NCBI GenBank assembly: GCA_045617625.1
Contig: JAZLJA010000023.1
Span: 1 to 64,000 of the forward strand
Length of the DNA: 64,000 nt
Origin: Firm-04 sp045617625
GTDB lineage: Bacteria; Bacillota; Clostridia; Oscillospirales; Ruminococcaceae
Direction of reading: 5' to 3'
Under the pieces are notes generated by a model that was given only the letters and a program-made list of their open reading frames with translations, was not told the origin of the DNA and made no database searches. Position numbers and translations under genes: made by a program. This document shows, piece after piece, positions 18,380 to 27,602 of this stretch. Numbering within the stretch: position 1 is the first letter of the stretch; every line of letters starts with the position of its first letter.

Positions 18380-20722
18380 ATGCACCTTTTCAAAAAAAGA
18401 AGTCTTTCATTTTGCCTTGGTGGAATGATCATTTGTTCTGCATTTCCTGCATTTTCTATTTCAGGATCCGCAGCTGCAACGCCGCATAAAGCCGATTATT
18501 ATGAAGTAGATGCAAATTGGGCGAAACTTCTTCAATATTCGATGTACTTCTATGATGCCAATATGTGTGGTACAGGAGTACGTGAAAACAATGGTCTTTC
18601 GTGGCGCGGCAACTGCCATATCTATGATGCATCTGTACCGCTTAACAGTACTGCAACAAATTTATCAGACGCTTTCATCAAACAAAACCTTGATGTGCTT
18701 GATCCTGATGGCGATGGATGTGTTGATGTATCAGGCGGATTTCATGATGCCGGCGACCATGTCAAATTCGGACTTCCTGAAGCCTATGCCGCATCTGTTG
18801 TGTCATGGGGGTATTACGAATTTCGCGATGCCTACGAGAAAACCGGACAGGCTGCTCACGCAGAAACGATTTGCAGATACTTTTGCGACTATTTCATGCG
18901 TTCGACATTCCGTAATGATGACGGCGAGGTGATCGCATTCTGCTATCAGGTCGGGGATGGAGCGATTGACCATGCGTATTGGCAATCGCCTGAAATTGAT
19001 GCTATGGAGCGCCCGGCATGGTTTGCGACCTCTGCGATTCCGACGACGGATGATGTTTCGGAATCTGCTGCTGCCCTTGCAATCAATTACTATAATTTTC
19101 TCGAAACCGACAAAGCCTATGCGGAAAAGTGTCTCGATTATGCCAAAGCACTCTATGATTTTGCTGCAAAGAATGAGAAAATGGTCGGTAAAGGCGCAGA
19201 CGGTCCTGCGAGTTTCTATACCTCGTCAAAATGGGAGGATGATTACAGCTTTGCATCCTGTTGGCTGTATCTGATCACCAAAGACCATCAATATCTTGAA
19301 AACTGCCTGCCCTATGTGGACTACTATGCGCCTCCAGGGTATGTCCTTTGCTGGAATGATATGTGGAACGGCGTTTCCATTTTGCTCGGACGAATTCAAG
19401 AGATCTATCCTGACGTTAGCGAGGAATATCGCAAAGCTGCGGGAAGAAACCAATACGAACTGATCGATTTCTGGTATATGGAAGCAAAAGCGATGCACGC
19501 CTGCATTGAATCCGATATCGGCATGACCACTCCCGAAGGCTATCTGCACATGGATACATGGGGCTCCGCACGTTATAATACCGCAGTGCAGTTCTGTGCA
19601 CTTGTGTATGACAAATACAATAAAGGCGTGGACAAGTACGACAAAAACACGTATCAGGATTATGCGTTTTCAGAATGGGCACTCGGACAGATGGAATACA
19701 TCATCGGCGACAACGGGATCAACCGCTGCTATGTTGTCGGATATGGTGACAATGCAGCAAAATATCCGCATCACCGTGCAGCATCCGGATTAACAAAATG
19801 TGAGGACACAGCGGAACATAAGCATATTCTTTTCGGCGCATTGGTTGGTGGTCCCGATGAGGAAGATCAGCATAATGATATCACGAAGGATTATATTTAT
19901 AACGAAGTTACTATTGACTATAATGCAGCATTTGTCGGTGCATGTGCCGGATTATACCTTTACGATGGTGATGAGACTATGCTGCCTGAGGAAAACTTCC
20001 CTCCTGAAGAAATAGCTGATGATACCGAAATGTTTACAGGCAACAGTTTCTGGGTAGAAGGATATTGCGAGGAAAAGCCTGAATCGACTGGCGCTGGTGT
20101 TACGAAGCTCACGTTCTTTGTCTGTACGGATTGTCTGGAAGCCCACACTGATCTTTCCATTCGGTATTATTTTGATATCTCCGAATTTGAAAATGCACAG
20201 ATTCCCGCATCCTTTGTTTACCAATCAACTTATGATCAGGTGCAGACCGAAGTGACTGACCGTGAGGCTAAACTGATGCAGCAAAAGCAATGGAAAGACA
20301 ATATCTATTATATTGAGATTGCTTGGCCTGATTATGCGATTGCTAATTCCAACAAGAAAATTCAGATCATCCTTGGATGTTATTTTGGTGAGCAATGGGA
20401 TTCGGAAAACGACTGGAGCAAAAAAGGCATCGAAGACATCGGTTCTGACTACGACAATATTGTCGGCGGCACAGAATATGCAAAGAAGTGTGAAAATGTT
20501 TGTGTATATGCTGACGGTACTCTGGTCGGCGGTATTGAACCTGATGGCACTGTACCTGCAAAGGTATATACGATGGCACAACTTGTGAGACTCATTAAGG
20601 CGGTCACGACTGAAAAGCCATTTCAGTCAACGGATGCAGCAGCCCTGTTTGATTTCTATCCTGATAAAGTGATCGACGCACGCGATATTACTGAGCTGAA
20701 AAGACTGATCCTGCAAAAATAA
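18380..20722 (+). CDS. GH9 processive-type endoglucanase with CBM3c and atypical dockerin
   Basis: A 780-residue secreted cellulase: signal peptide (1-32), GH9 domain (38-525), CBM3c-like module (545-690) and a degenerate C-terminal dockerin (725-780). Catalytic segments are GGFHDAGDHVKFGLP (base Asp about 123), YPHHRAASG and DYIYNEVTIDYNAAF (acid Glu about 508). GH9-CBM3c is the processive-endoglucanase arrangement. The dockerin is odd: the second repeat (DKVIDARDITELKRLIL) is recognisable but the first has lost its calcium-loop Asp residues. The ATG at 18380 follows AAAGGAGG; an upstream ATG at 18359 overlaps that site. Confidence 0.92.
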   Translation: MHLFKKRSLSFCLGGMIICSAFPAFSISGSAAATPHKADYYEVDANWAKLLQYSMYFYDANMCGTGVRENNGLSWRGNCHIYDASVPLNSTATNLSDAFIKQNLDVLDPDGDGCVDVSGGFHDAGDHVKFGLPEAYAASVVSWGYYEFRDAYEKTGQAAHAETICRYFCDYFMRSTFRNDDGEVIAFCYQVGDGAIDHAYWQSPEIDAMERPAWFATSAIPTTDDVSESAAALAINYYNFLETDKAYAEKCLDYAKALYDFAAKNEKMVGKGADGPASFYTSSKWEDDYSFASCWLYLITKDHQYLENCLPYVDYYAPPGYVLCWNDMWNGVSILLGRIQEIYPDVSEEYRKAAGRNQYELIDFWYMEAKAMHACIESDIGMTTPEGYLHMDTWGSARYNTAVQFCALVYDKYNKGVDKYDKNTYQDYAFSEWALGQMEYIIGDNGINRCYVVGYGDNAAKYPHHRAASGLTKCEDTAEHKHILFGALVGGPDEEDQHNDITKDYIYNEVTIDYNAAFVGACAGLYLYDGDETMLPEENFPPEEIADDTEMFTGNSFWVEGYCEEKPESTGAGVTKLTFFVCTDCLEAHTDLSIRYYFDISEFENAQIPASFVYQSTYDQVQTEVTDREAKLMQQKQWKDNIYYIEIAWPDYAIANSNKKIQIILGCYFGEQWDSENDWSKKGIEDIGSDYDNIVGGTEYAKKCENVCVYADGTLVGGIEPDGTVPAKVYTMAQLVRLIKAVTTEKPFQSTDAAALFDFYPDKVIDARDITELKRLILQK

Positions 20723-20725
20723 GAA

Positions 20726-20763
20726 AAACCCGCTGTATATTCATAGAAATAAACAGCGGGTTT
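20726..20763. terminator. Bidirectional terminator between GH9 and CE2 genes
   Basis: Eleven-base stem AAACCCGCTGT / ACAGCGGGTTT (20726-20736 with 20753-20763) between convergent genes. Confidence 0.85.
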
Positions 20764-20766
20764 CTA

Positions 20767-22482
20767 TTATCCTTTTTTGATGAGGGAAACGTCATTAAAA
20801 GTCATGGTAACGGAATCTGTTGCCCCCATAAGCACGACGATCTCACAGTTGTCAGCTTTCTCAGCCATATGAAATGAAGCATTTATTTTCTGCTCTTTGC
20901 CATCCCCCACCAAATCTCCTTCACAGTAAATGACTGCAGGATCATCCATACTTCGTACTTGATAAATCAGCGTCATGTTCGAGGGCGGCGTTGTGCGGAA
21001 TGAAAGATCATAGTCACCCGAAACCAATGTCATGTTGCGAACATACATTGTAACGTCTTTGACCAGATTGCCGCCTGTGACAACACTAACCCAGAATGAT
21101 TTATCCCAATCGTTCAGATACGTAGACGCGTTTACACCATTCTCTTTGTTGAGATAGGCTCCATATTCGCCGTCTGCTGCCATATTCAATCCGATTTTTG
21201 ACGATTCTCTGCCGATCGTTTCACAAATTTTGTCAGCAAGCAGATATGCATTCTGCTGATGTGTAAGTTCTGATGGATGCCAATCGGCACCAAGCCCGTT
21301 TGCCGAGTTCTGAGTTGGAGATTGGAAACAGGAGATTTTGGTATCACCAACATTTGCAACTGCTTTTTCGATATACGGATATAATTCCTCGCACCCCATG
21401 ATTCCGAGTGTGCAGATAATATAAGATTCAGGATTATATTCCCGTACTGTTTTTAGAAAAGCTTCATACTCTTTCTGAAAATCTGCGGCGCGGCTCTGCA
21501 GATCTTTTGAACAGTATGAGTCGTCGTTTGTCCCCAGATTGATAACTACCACATCATTTTGATGAGAAACGAAATCCCATTCGACTGCATAATCTGTGGG
21601 TTTTCCAACAAGCGTATAGCAATTCGGCACGAGCGAATCTATATTCGCTTTTCCGTCAGACGAATACCCGGATATGATGCCATAACCACTATAACTCACT
21701 GCACTATAATCAGCATCCAAGATCTGAGATGTCAGATAGGCATAGGACTTTGTAAAATTCTCTGTGCCTGTGGAAAAAGACTCATATTGCGAGGGGGCTT
21801 CCACACCGTACGCACAAGTGATGGAATCACCGATATATTCGATTGAAAGAGATTTCTTTTCAGTGGGTTTGATGGGCGTTTTTTTGTCAGACGTCACTTC
21901 GATGGATTTGACACCAACAGCACCGTTATTTGCCTCAGAAAGGTGAATGATTTTCACGGTCACTGTTCTGCTCTGCGAAGCTGAAAAAAGCTTGACGGTT
22001 TGTTCTTTTTCGTCCATGACAACATCAGTCAGCAACTTTCCATCGAGAAATACTCCGTAACGAGGACGCCATTTTTCTTCCGAATATACATTTCCGTCCC
22101 CTGCTATGGTAACGGACGCTTCTGTGCCCGTCACGGTAAATTCCACTGCCGAGCCGCTTTGTACGAGCCAAGTCACACCGTTTTTTGCGAGCGTTCTGCC
22201 AATCAATTTAACATTATTTGCATCAGCTGTATAGGATACAGTCTTGATTTCTGCATTTTCATTGTCATCATCTGATGCAAGCAAAGAGCGTTTCATCAGA
22301 GTCAGGTCAATGGCGTTGACAACGCCGTTTTTGTCAAAATCATCTTCCATTGACATCTTTTCTTTGCTCAGCAATGCGGATTGCAAACATTTCGCATCCA
22401 TAATTTCAGCTGCTGATATAACAGTTTGCGGAATTCCTGCCAGAACTGCCGCGAGGACGGCTGCAAAAAAACGTTTTTTCAT
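20767..22482 (-). CDS. CE2-family acetylxylan esterase with N-terminal dockerin
   Basis: A 571-residue secreted esterase. After a signal peptide (1-24) comes a dockerin-like module at the N-terminus (about 28-70; DDFDKNGVVNAIDLTLMKRS), then the CE2 jelly roll (80-195), the SGNH esterase domain (210-410) with GDSITCAYGVE (Ser), INLGTNDDSY and ADWHPSELTHQQNAYL (His), and a C-terminal beta-sandwich of about 150 residues, probably carbohydrate-binding. CE2 enzymes remove acetyl groups from xylan or glucomannan. The start is ATG 22482 after GGAGGAACAGAT. Dockerins are usually C-terminal, so the N-terminal position is notable. Confidence 0.88.
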   Translation of the reverse strand: MKKRFFAAVLAAVLAGIPQTVISAAEIMDAKCLQSALLSKEKMSMEDDFDKNGVVNAIDLTLMKRSLLASDDDNENAEIKTVSYTADANNVKLIGRTLAKNGVTWLVQSGSAVEFTVTGTEASVTIAGDGNVYSEEKWRPRYGVFLDGKLLTDVVMDEKEQTVKLFSASQSRTVTVKIIHLSEANNGAVGVKSIEVTSDKKTPIKPTEKKSLSIEYIGDSITCAYGVEAPSQYESFSTGTENFTKSYAYLTSQILDADYSAVSYSGYGIISGYSSDGKANIDSLVPNCYTLVGKPTDYAVEWDFVSHQNDVVVINLGTNDDSYCSKDLQSRAADFQKEYEAFLKTVREYNPESYIICTLGIMGCEELYPYIEKAVANVGDTKISCFQSPTQNSANGLGADWHPSELTHQQNAYLLADKICETIGRESSKIGLNMAADGEYGAYLNKENGVNASTYLNDWDKSFWVSVVTGGNLVKDVTMYVRNMTLVSGDYDLSFRTTPPSNMTLIYQVRSMDDPAVIYCEGDLVGDGKEQKINASFHMAEKADNCEIVVLMGATDSVTMTFNDVSLIKKG

Positions 22483-22512
22483 ATCTGTTCCTCCTTTTGT
22501 TTTGTTATATTT

Positions 22513-22541
22513 AATATAGCACATGAAAATTAAGTTGTCAA
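22513..22541 (-). promoter_or_regulatory. Promoter of the CE2 gene
   Basis: Minus strand TTGACA (22541-22536), 17 bases, TATATT (22518-22513). Confidence 0.82.
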
Positions 22542-22586
22542 GTGCTTTCTTCGATAAAGTCAGAAATTACGTAGAATATAAACAGA

Positions 22587-22616
22587 ACCGTCGTGCGTGA
22601 AAACATGCACGACGGT
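22587..22616. terminator. Hairpin terminator downstream of the LRR/peptidase gene
   Basis: Ten-base stem ACCGTCGTGC / GCACGACGGT. It lies past the stop of the minus-strand LRR gene; the minus-strand T tract is weak, so confidence is moderate. Confidence 0.6.
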
Positions 22617-22637
22617 TTTATTTAAGTTGCATTTGTA

Positions 22638-24989
22638 TTAACTGTCAATTTTTGCGATCATATTCAAGAGTTCTAGGACATCCATACAAGTAATGAATTT
22701 GTCTGGAGAAAAATCGCATTCGAGCAAAGTATCATCTGGTGCAATCAACGAATATTCTTCAGCAACAATCCGTGAAAGCAATACGGCATCGCTCATGGTC
22801 AGTGTACCGTCACCGTTCAGGTCTCCGACGACTTTGGTTTGTTTCGGAACAGGGTGATCATTCAGGACAACAGGGTTGTTTTCCATGAAAAATATGAGGC
22901 AGTTGTCCGATTCGGAATTGCTATAATTGAGATGATATATCGGAAAACACCAATGCAATGTGCTTGATTGATAATATATGGCACAATCCTCATTTGTCGT
23001 GTTTGGATAATTGCAATCATATACAAGGATTCGGTTGTCGTAAATCTGTCCGTTATACTCCCATCTTCCGATTTCATGACCATTGAGAACAACTGCATGA
23101 GAAAAGCTTGGCATTTCAATGGCAAGCACACTGGGGGTATCACCTTTTTCGATTGCTTTCGCTTTCTGTGCAATCTGATAAATAACAGAAGAAGGATCAA
23201 CCGTTGACAAGAACTTATTGCGCGCTGACACATTTTTATCAAATCCGTAAGCCATCTGATAGTAATTTATCACAGCGATCGCATGAGGTGTGGGCTTTAC
23301 CTCAGAAAGTGTATGAGCATCAGCATCCAAATCAGCAGGAGAAAGCAATCCCAGTTTGACCAAAATAGCAACTGTGGACATACCAAAGCATGAACCTGTC
23401 CATGATTCGATGTTTTGCGTATCCTCAACAAGATATTCATTCACCGCTTGAAGATGTTCTTCTTCAAGCGAAATCACGGTACCAAAGTTTGCGGACGAAT
23501 TATTGAATGAAAAGATATCTTCAGGCGCGTTCAGCCGCATATCTTGACCGCTGTAAACTATTTCGGGCGGACTTTCAAGAATGTCCCAACCGTATTCCTT
23601 AGCAAACTGTTTGGCTGTTTCTGTGGTTCCATATACTGTTTGAATCCCACACGGCTGACTTGCACTGATGGCATCAGATGCTGCAGCCGAACTGATGGAT
23701 GTTACTGTGCTTGGAATTTCGACTTCACGAAGATATTTGCAACCCGAAAAAGCATAGTCGCCGATCGATTGCAGACCATCGTTCAATTCAACTGAAAAAA
23801 GCTTGGATTGATCGGAAAATGCTGCATTTCCTAAAAATTTGAGTGTTGAAGGGCATTTCACCATATGCAGTTCAAGATTTGGCGAAAAGTTGCCGCACAG
23901 ATTTGTGACACCCTCAGGAATTGTAATACAAGTGTCCGTGCCGTTATAACGAAGTAAGTTTCCGTCCCAGATGACAAATGTATCATCAAACGTATCGACC
24001 CATGCATTGTTATCAAGAACTGTGTACGAAAGCGTCGGAGATGGATTGGCATATTCCAGATGCTCAAGTGCGTACATCTTTGCGAGTGCATAATCTTGCA
24101 GTTCTGTAACAGTATTCGGAATCACCAGAGATTTCATTGTTGTGTTGCCCGAAAGCTCTTTGTCGTTGACTCGGGAAAAAGCATATGGGTAAATTGATCT
24201 GACGTTGCTCGGCACCGTAAAGGTTTCGGCATCACCGCGATAAAGATAAAGGATGTCGCCAAATATCAGGGTATCATCAGCGAAAGATGTGAAAAACTCA
24301 TCACTGACCCCGCAAAACGGATACGTACCAATTTTCTTGATGGAATTTGGCGGCGTAGCAGAAACCAACGACTCACAGTCAAGAAAGCAATAATCTCCCA
24401 GAACTTGTAATCCGTCCTGCATGGAGACGGTTTTCAGTTTTGTGCAAGCTCCGAAAGCACGCGCTTCCAGAATTTGAAGTGATGCGGGGAAATCAATTTC
24501 AGAAAGAGATTCACAGCCATAGAAAGCTCTCTCTCCAATTTGCGTCAATGAATCACCGAACGCAATCTCTGCAAGAGATTTGCACCCGAAAAAAGCATCC
24601 ATGCCTATTGTCTCGATATGTTCTGGAATAATAAGAGATGTAAGCAATACGCAGTTCTGAAATGCTTTATCGCCGATTTCCGTCAATGAATCGGGAAGAT
24701 GAATCGACTGAATGGACGGATATCGTTGAAATGCCTGAACAGAAACCGTAGTGCATCCTTCAGATATATCAACGATCCGGATCTCATTTTTATAAGCATT
24801 CCATTCAGGCTGATTGTATTTGAAGTTCCACATTTCGCCCTCTCCGTCGATAGATAAAACATGATTCGCATATTCCCATTTCAACGAATCACCGCATTCG
24901 CCGCTTGCAGCAGAAGGTGTCAGAATACATTGCGAAATCGGTGTATGAAGCATCATAAATGCTGCCATGAAAGCTGAAATTGACTTCAT
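22638..24989 (-). CDS. Dockerin protein with BspA-type LRRs and papain-like cysteine peptidase module
   Basis: A 783-residue secreted protein: signal peptide (1-28), about 14 BspA/LRR_5-type leucine-rich repeats (80-440; SLTEIGDKAFQNCVLLTSLI), a papain-like module (460-690) and a dockerin (710-783; GDLNGDGTLTMSDAVLLSRI). The peptidase-like module shows Cys in GSCFGMSTVA (about 533), His in PSFSHAVVLNG (about 630) and Asp/Asn in VYDCNYPN (about 657), so a triad seems intact. A papain-like module of this kind was described from an R. flavefaciens LRR-dockerin protein. The target is unknown; the LRRs may bind host or microbial proteins. Start ATG 24989 after GGAGGCG. Confidence 0.85.
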   Translation of the reverse strand: MKSISAFMAAFMMLHTPISQCILTPSAASGECGDSLKWEYANHVLSIDGEGEMWNFKYNQPEWNAYKNEIRIVDISEGCTTVSVQAFQRYPSIQSIHLPDSLTEIGDKAFQNCVLLTSLIIPEHIETIGMDAFFGCKSLAEIAFGDSLTQIGERAFYGCESLSEIDFPASLQILEARAFGACTKLKTVSMQDGLQVLGDYCFLDCESLVSATPPNSIKKIGTYPFCGVSDEFFTSFADDTLIFGDILYLYRGDAETFTVPSNVRSIYPYAFSRVNDKELSGNTTMKSLVIPNTVTELQDYALAKMYALEHLEYANPSPTLSYTVLDNNAWVDTFDDTFVIWDGNLLRYNGTDTCITIPEGVTNLCGNFSPNLELHMVKCPSTLKFLGNAAFSDQSKLFSVELNDGLQSIGDYAFSGCKYLREVEIPSTVTSISSAAASDAISASQPCGIQTVYGTTETAKQFAKEYGWDILESPPEIVYSGQDMRLNAPEDIFSFNNSSANFGTVISLEEEHLQAVNEYLVEDTQNIESWTGSCFGMSTVAILVKLGLLSPADLDADAHTLSEVKPTPHAIAVINYYQMAYGFDKNVSARNKFLSTVDPSSVIYQIAQKAKAIEKGDTPSVLAIEMPSFSHAVVLNGHEIGRWEYNGQIYDNRILVYDCNYPNTTNEDCAIYYQSSTLHWCFPIYHLNYSNSESDNCLIFFMENNPVVLNDHPVPKQTKVVGDLNGDGTLTMSDAVLLSRIVAEEYSLIAPDDTLLECDFSPDKFITCMDVLELLNMIAKIDS

Positions 24990-25041
24990 TCTATAAACGC
25001 CTCCGTATTGAAATATATTGATTCGGGTGCAAATCAAGTAT

Positions 25042-25076
25042 AAAAAAAGCCTTCGATTGTATCATCAAAGGCTTTT
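25042..25076 (-). terminator. Terminator of the 27303-25085 operon
   Basis: Nine-base stem AAAAGCCTT / AAGGCTTTT followed on the minus strand by TTTTTAT. Confidence 0.88.
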
Positions 25077-25084
25077 GAAAAAAA

Positions 25085-26221
25085 TCAAAGCAGAGTCATT
25101 TCGTTAGCTTTCCATCCAAATTCAGTACGAATCAGAGTCCAGCGAATCGTGCCGTTATAATTATTGGTAACGGCATTCTTGGTCAACTCCACTTCAAAAT
25201 GAGTCTCAACTGAATAACAGTCATCACTATACGGCATAAAATGTTCACAGGTCAAAACTTTGTCCTGACGAGCAGTATATGTCTGATTCCATTTGACGTC
25301 CTCTTTCATCGCATGCATCTGATTATATACATTGGAATTTTCCAGAAGATAGTTGTCAAGCATTGCAAGATTGTTATCAATATCTTTGTTTTTATTGATC
25401 ACATAGTTGATGTAAGCTTTCGTAAGCTTTTCCACATATTGAGTTTGTACTTCGGCAAGCATGGAACTCTCGGAACCTGTGAAAGCATACTCCTGCACAC
25501 CGACAGTTTCATCTGGTATCGGAAGCTTGGATGGAATTTTCTCACCGTTTGGATAAACAGCGGAAACAGAGGGCATATCGTATAATCCATCTATCAGAAA
25601 ATGTCGCGTGGTAGGTGCCTCAATAAGTTCAAGCGCATTCTCAGAAAGAGAAACGGAGACCGTTTCTTCGGTCATTGATTCAATGTCAAGCGGAACATCA
25701 TTGATGGTGACGAGTGCATTGCACGGTGCTGAAATGTCTAAGGTGTACTGTGGCTGAACAGCAGTCTTGAGTGCGGACTGCGGCGTGCTGACAGTCCAAA
25801 GCGGCAACTCAAAATCAGGAGTAGTGCCGTTCTTCTCAAGAACTGTTTCAGCAACAATTTTTCCGTCAGCCAGAATAAAATAGGCAGGATGTTCATCCGT
25901 GTATTTGGCCGGATTTCTGCGAAACGTATATTTCGGTGTGGCAGAGACGCTTTCAGAAAAAACATGACGCAGGGTATCGGCGGATTCATAAGGTGTACGC
26001 TTGAACTCAGAGATTGCAGTTTCACAAAGAGAGCTATAATAATCCTTCGGAATGGTCGGCATATAGGCTTCAATCGTGCGAATCGGCTGCGATTGTTCAT
26101 ACTCGTCAAGATAGACCCAGAATCGAAGCATAAAGATGAACAGTGCAACAATAAAAACAACTATATATGTCATCATCAAAATGCGGAATAAGTCAACCTT
26201 TTTTTTCGTCTTTCTGTCCAT
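25085..26221 (-). CDS. Uncharacterised single-pass membrane protein next to the phosphodiester glycosidase
   Basis: A 378-residue protein with one N-terminal membrane segment (about 14-36) and a large external part. The C-terminal 110 residues (MHAMKEDVKWNQTYTARQDK onward, ending TEFGWKANEMTLL) resemble the NTF2-like folds common in cell-envelope proteins. The ATG at 26221 follows AAGGAGACTCTC; a TTG at 26236 overlaps that site and is less likely. It begins 12 bases past the glycosidase stop, so the two probably act together at the membrane. Function unknown. Confidence 0.75.
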   Translation of the reverse strand: MDRKTKKKVDLFRILMMTYIVVFIVALFIFMLRFWVYLDEYEQSQPIRTIEAYMPTIPKDYYSSLCETAISEFKRTPYESADTLRHVFSESVSATPKYTFRRNPAKYTDEHPAYFILADGKIVAETVLEKNGTTPDFELPLWTVSTPQSALKTAVQPQYTLDISAPCNALVTINDVPLDIESMTEETVSVSLSENALELIEAPTTRHFLIDGLYDMPSVSAVYPNGEKIPSKLPIPDETVGVQEYAFTGSESSMLAEVQTQYVEKLTKAYINYVINKNKDIDNNLAMLDNYLLENSNVYNQMHAMKEDVKWNQTYTARQDKVLTCEHFMPYSDDCYSVETHFEVELTKNAVTNNYNGTIRWTLIRTEFGWKANEMTLL

Positions 26222-26232
26222 GAGAGTCTCCT

Positions 26233-27303
26233 TCAAGGCATTACCATAATACAGGTCGGCATTCTTCTTGGTCCGTAAAGGGAGGAACAGGTCGTAATGA
26301 TTTCCCCGTTATAAATCATGTGCGAGGAAGACCCACCATCAAGATTTGCGGCATTGACCGCACCGTATTCCTGCATGATTGTAATGAGATCGTCATAAGT
26401 TGCGCCAAGGCTGTCAATCTGTCTGCCGTCGATGACCAGAATCAGGACAGTACCGTCTGAAGTTTGTCCGATGGCTGTGCGCGGATTGAAACCGCCGCCA
26501 AGCTTTTTCTCCTCATTCTGCGGCTTTCCATTGACAAGCAAAATCGGTCCAAAACTGACAGCATCGCGGATTCCGACATCCATCGCCTGCTGTCCTGTCA
26601 TTTTGCCGACGCGCAGGATGTTATCTTTATCAAATCCGATTACCTCATATGTTGATTTCATGCTGCCATAACATAGTTTTCCTTGCGATACGACGATTCC
26701 AAGCGGAACACCACCGTTTCCGACACCGCCCTCATCATAAAAACCGCCCGCATTGGTTGCAGCAACTGCACCATAGCTGTTCAGCATATTCATCACGGTT
26801 TTACCTTCATATTCCTCACCAAAGCTTCCGGAGATTCCGACAACCACCTTGGACGGGTCACGTACCATCATAAGCTTGCCCTTGTATGTTCCGCCGGAGA
26901 TATCAACAACGGAAATGGGTTCATCGGAAACAGATGGTTTTTCTGAATCCGAAGGAATATCATCTCCGTCAGTTTTCTCGTTTTTTTCATGCGTGACTTT
27001 TTGGTTCATTTGAATGAGACCGGGGTCTGTGACCTCGTTTGTGACTGAATTACGCCCTGAACCTTCATATTCGGCAATTTGCTCTGGCGTATAATACCAA
27101 CTGGCAAGAAATTTCAGCGCACTGGTCTCCCTGACGGTGCAGACAAAATATTCTTTCCAGGATTCAGACGGACCTTCGGAAATTTCCAGCATAACCAGCA
27201 TAAGCGCACCGACGATCAGTATCAATGTGGTAAATAAAACAATGAAAAATCGTTTGATATACGTAAAAATAGTCTTTCTCTTATCTGCGTTCGATGCTGT
27301 CAT
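26233..27303 (-). CDS. Membrane-anchored phosphodiester glycosidase (NAGPA/DUF2233 family)
   Basis: A 356-residue protein with one membrane anchor (about 18-42), a polar linker, and a C-terminal NAGPA-like domain (about 130-356). Family signatures are ATNAGGFYDEGG, GGGFNPRTAIGQTSDG, LILVIDGRQ and AANLDGGSSSHMIYNG. The family cleaves phosphodiester-linked sugars (GlcNAc-1-phosphodiesters in the mammalian homologue); in Firmicutes it often acts on wall or exopolymer phosphodiesters. The exact substrate is not known. The ribosome site is GAGGGGA. Confidence 0.87.
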   Translation of the reverse strand: MTASNADKRKTIFTYIKRFFIVLFTTLILIVGALMLVMLEISEGPSESWKEYFVCTVRETSALKFLASWYYTPEQIAEYEGSGRNSVTNEVTDPGLIQMNQKVTHEKNEKTDGDDIPSDSEKPSVSDEPISVVDISGGTYKGKLMMVRDPSKVVVGISGSFGEEYEGKTVMNMLNSYGAVAATNAGGFYDEGGVGNGGVPLGIVVSQGKLCYGSMKSTYEVIGFDKDNILRVGKMTGQQAMDVGIRDAVSFGPILLVNGKPQNEEKKLGGGFNPRTAIGQTSDGTVLILVIDGRQIDSLGATYDDLITIMQEYGAVNAANLDGGSSSHMIYNGEIITTCSSLYGPRRMPTCIMVMP

Positions 27304-27338
27304 GACTTAACATCCCCTCGTATGAAATTGCAGTAAAT

Positions 27339-27367
27339 ATTATATCATAAAACCGACAATAAATCAA
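27339..27367 (-). promoter_or_regulatory. Promoter of the glycosidase/membrane protein operon
   Basis: Minus strand TTGATT (27367-27362), 17 bases, TATAAT (27344-27339). Confidence 0.6.
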
Positions 27368-27419
27368 TGGTTTCGACGCTTTGTAACCATTTTGCTACAT
27401 TTTACATATATAATCACAT

Positions 27420-27496
27420 CGAATCGTGAACAGATTCGTTTTGTGCTGTTTTTATGTGAAATTTCTATGCCATTTTACGAAAAATTTTGATATAAT
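27420..27496 (+). promoter_or_regulatory. Candidate promoter region of the GH95 gene
   Basis: TATAAT at 27491-27496 has only TGCCAT at the -35 position, so an activator is probably needed. A short inverted repeat CGAATC-N7-GATTCG (27420-27438) lies about 50 bases upstream and could be an operator. The untranslated leader would be about 100 bases. Confidence 0.45.
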
Positions 27497-27602
27497 ATAA
27501 ATAATGCTGCGTAGTATGTCCGAATATCATCTGATGCGCCCCTTCCGCAGTCTGATGTGCAGGGATATACTGCCTTGCAAGAAACAGAAAGGACGATTGG
27601 AA

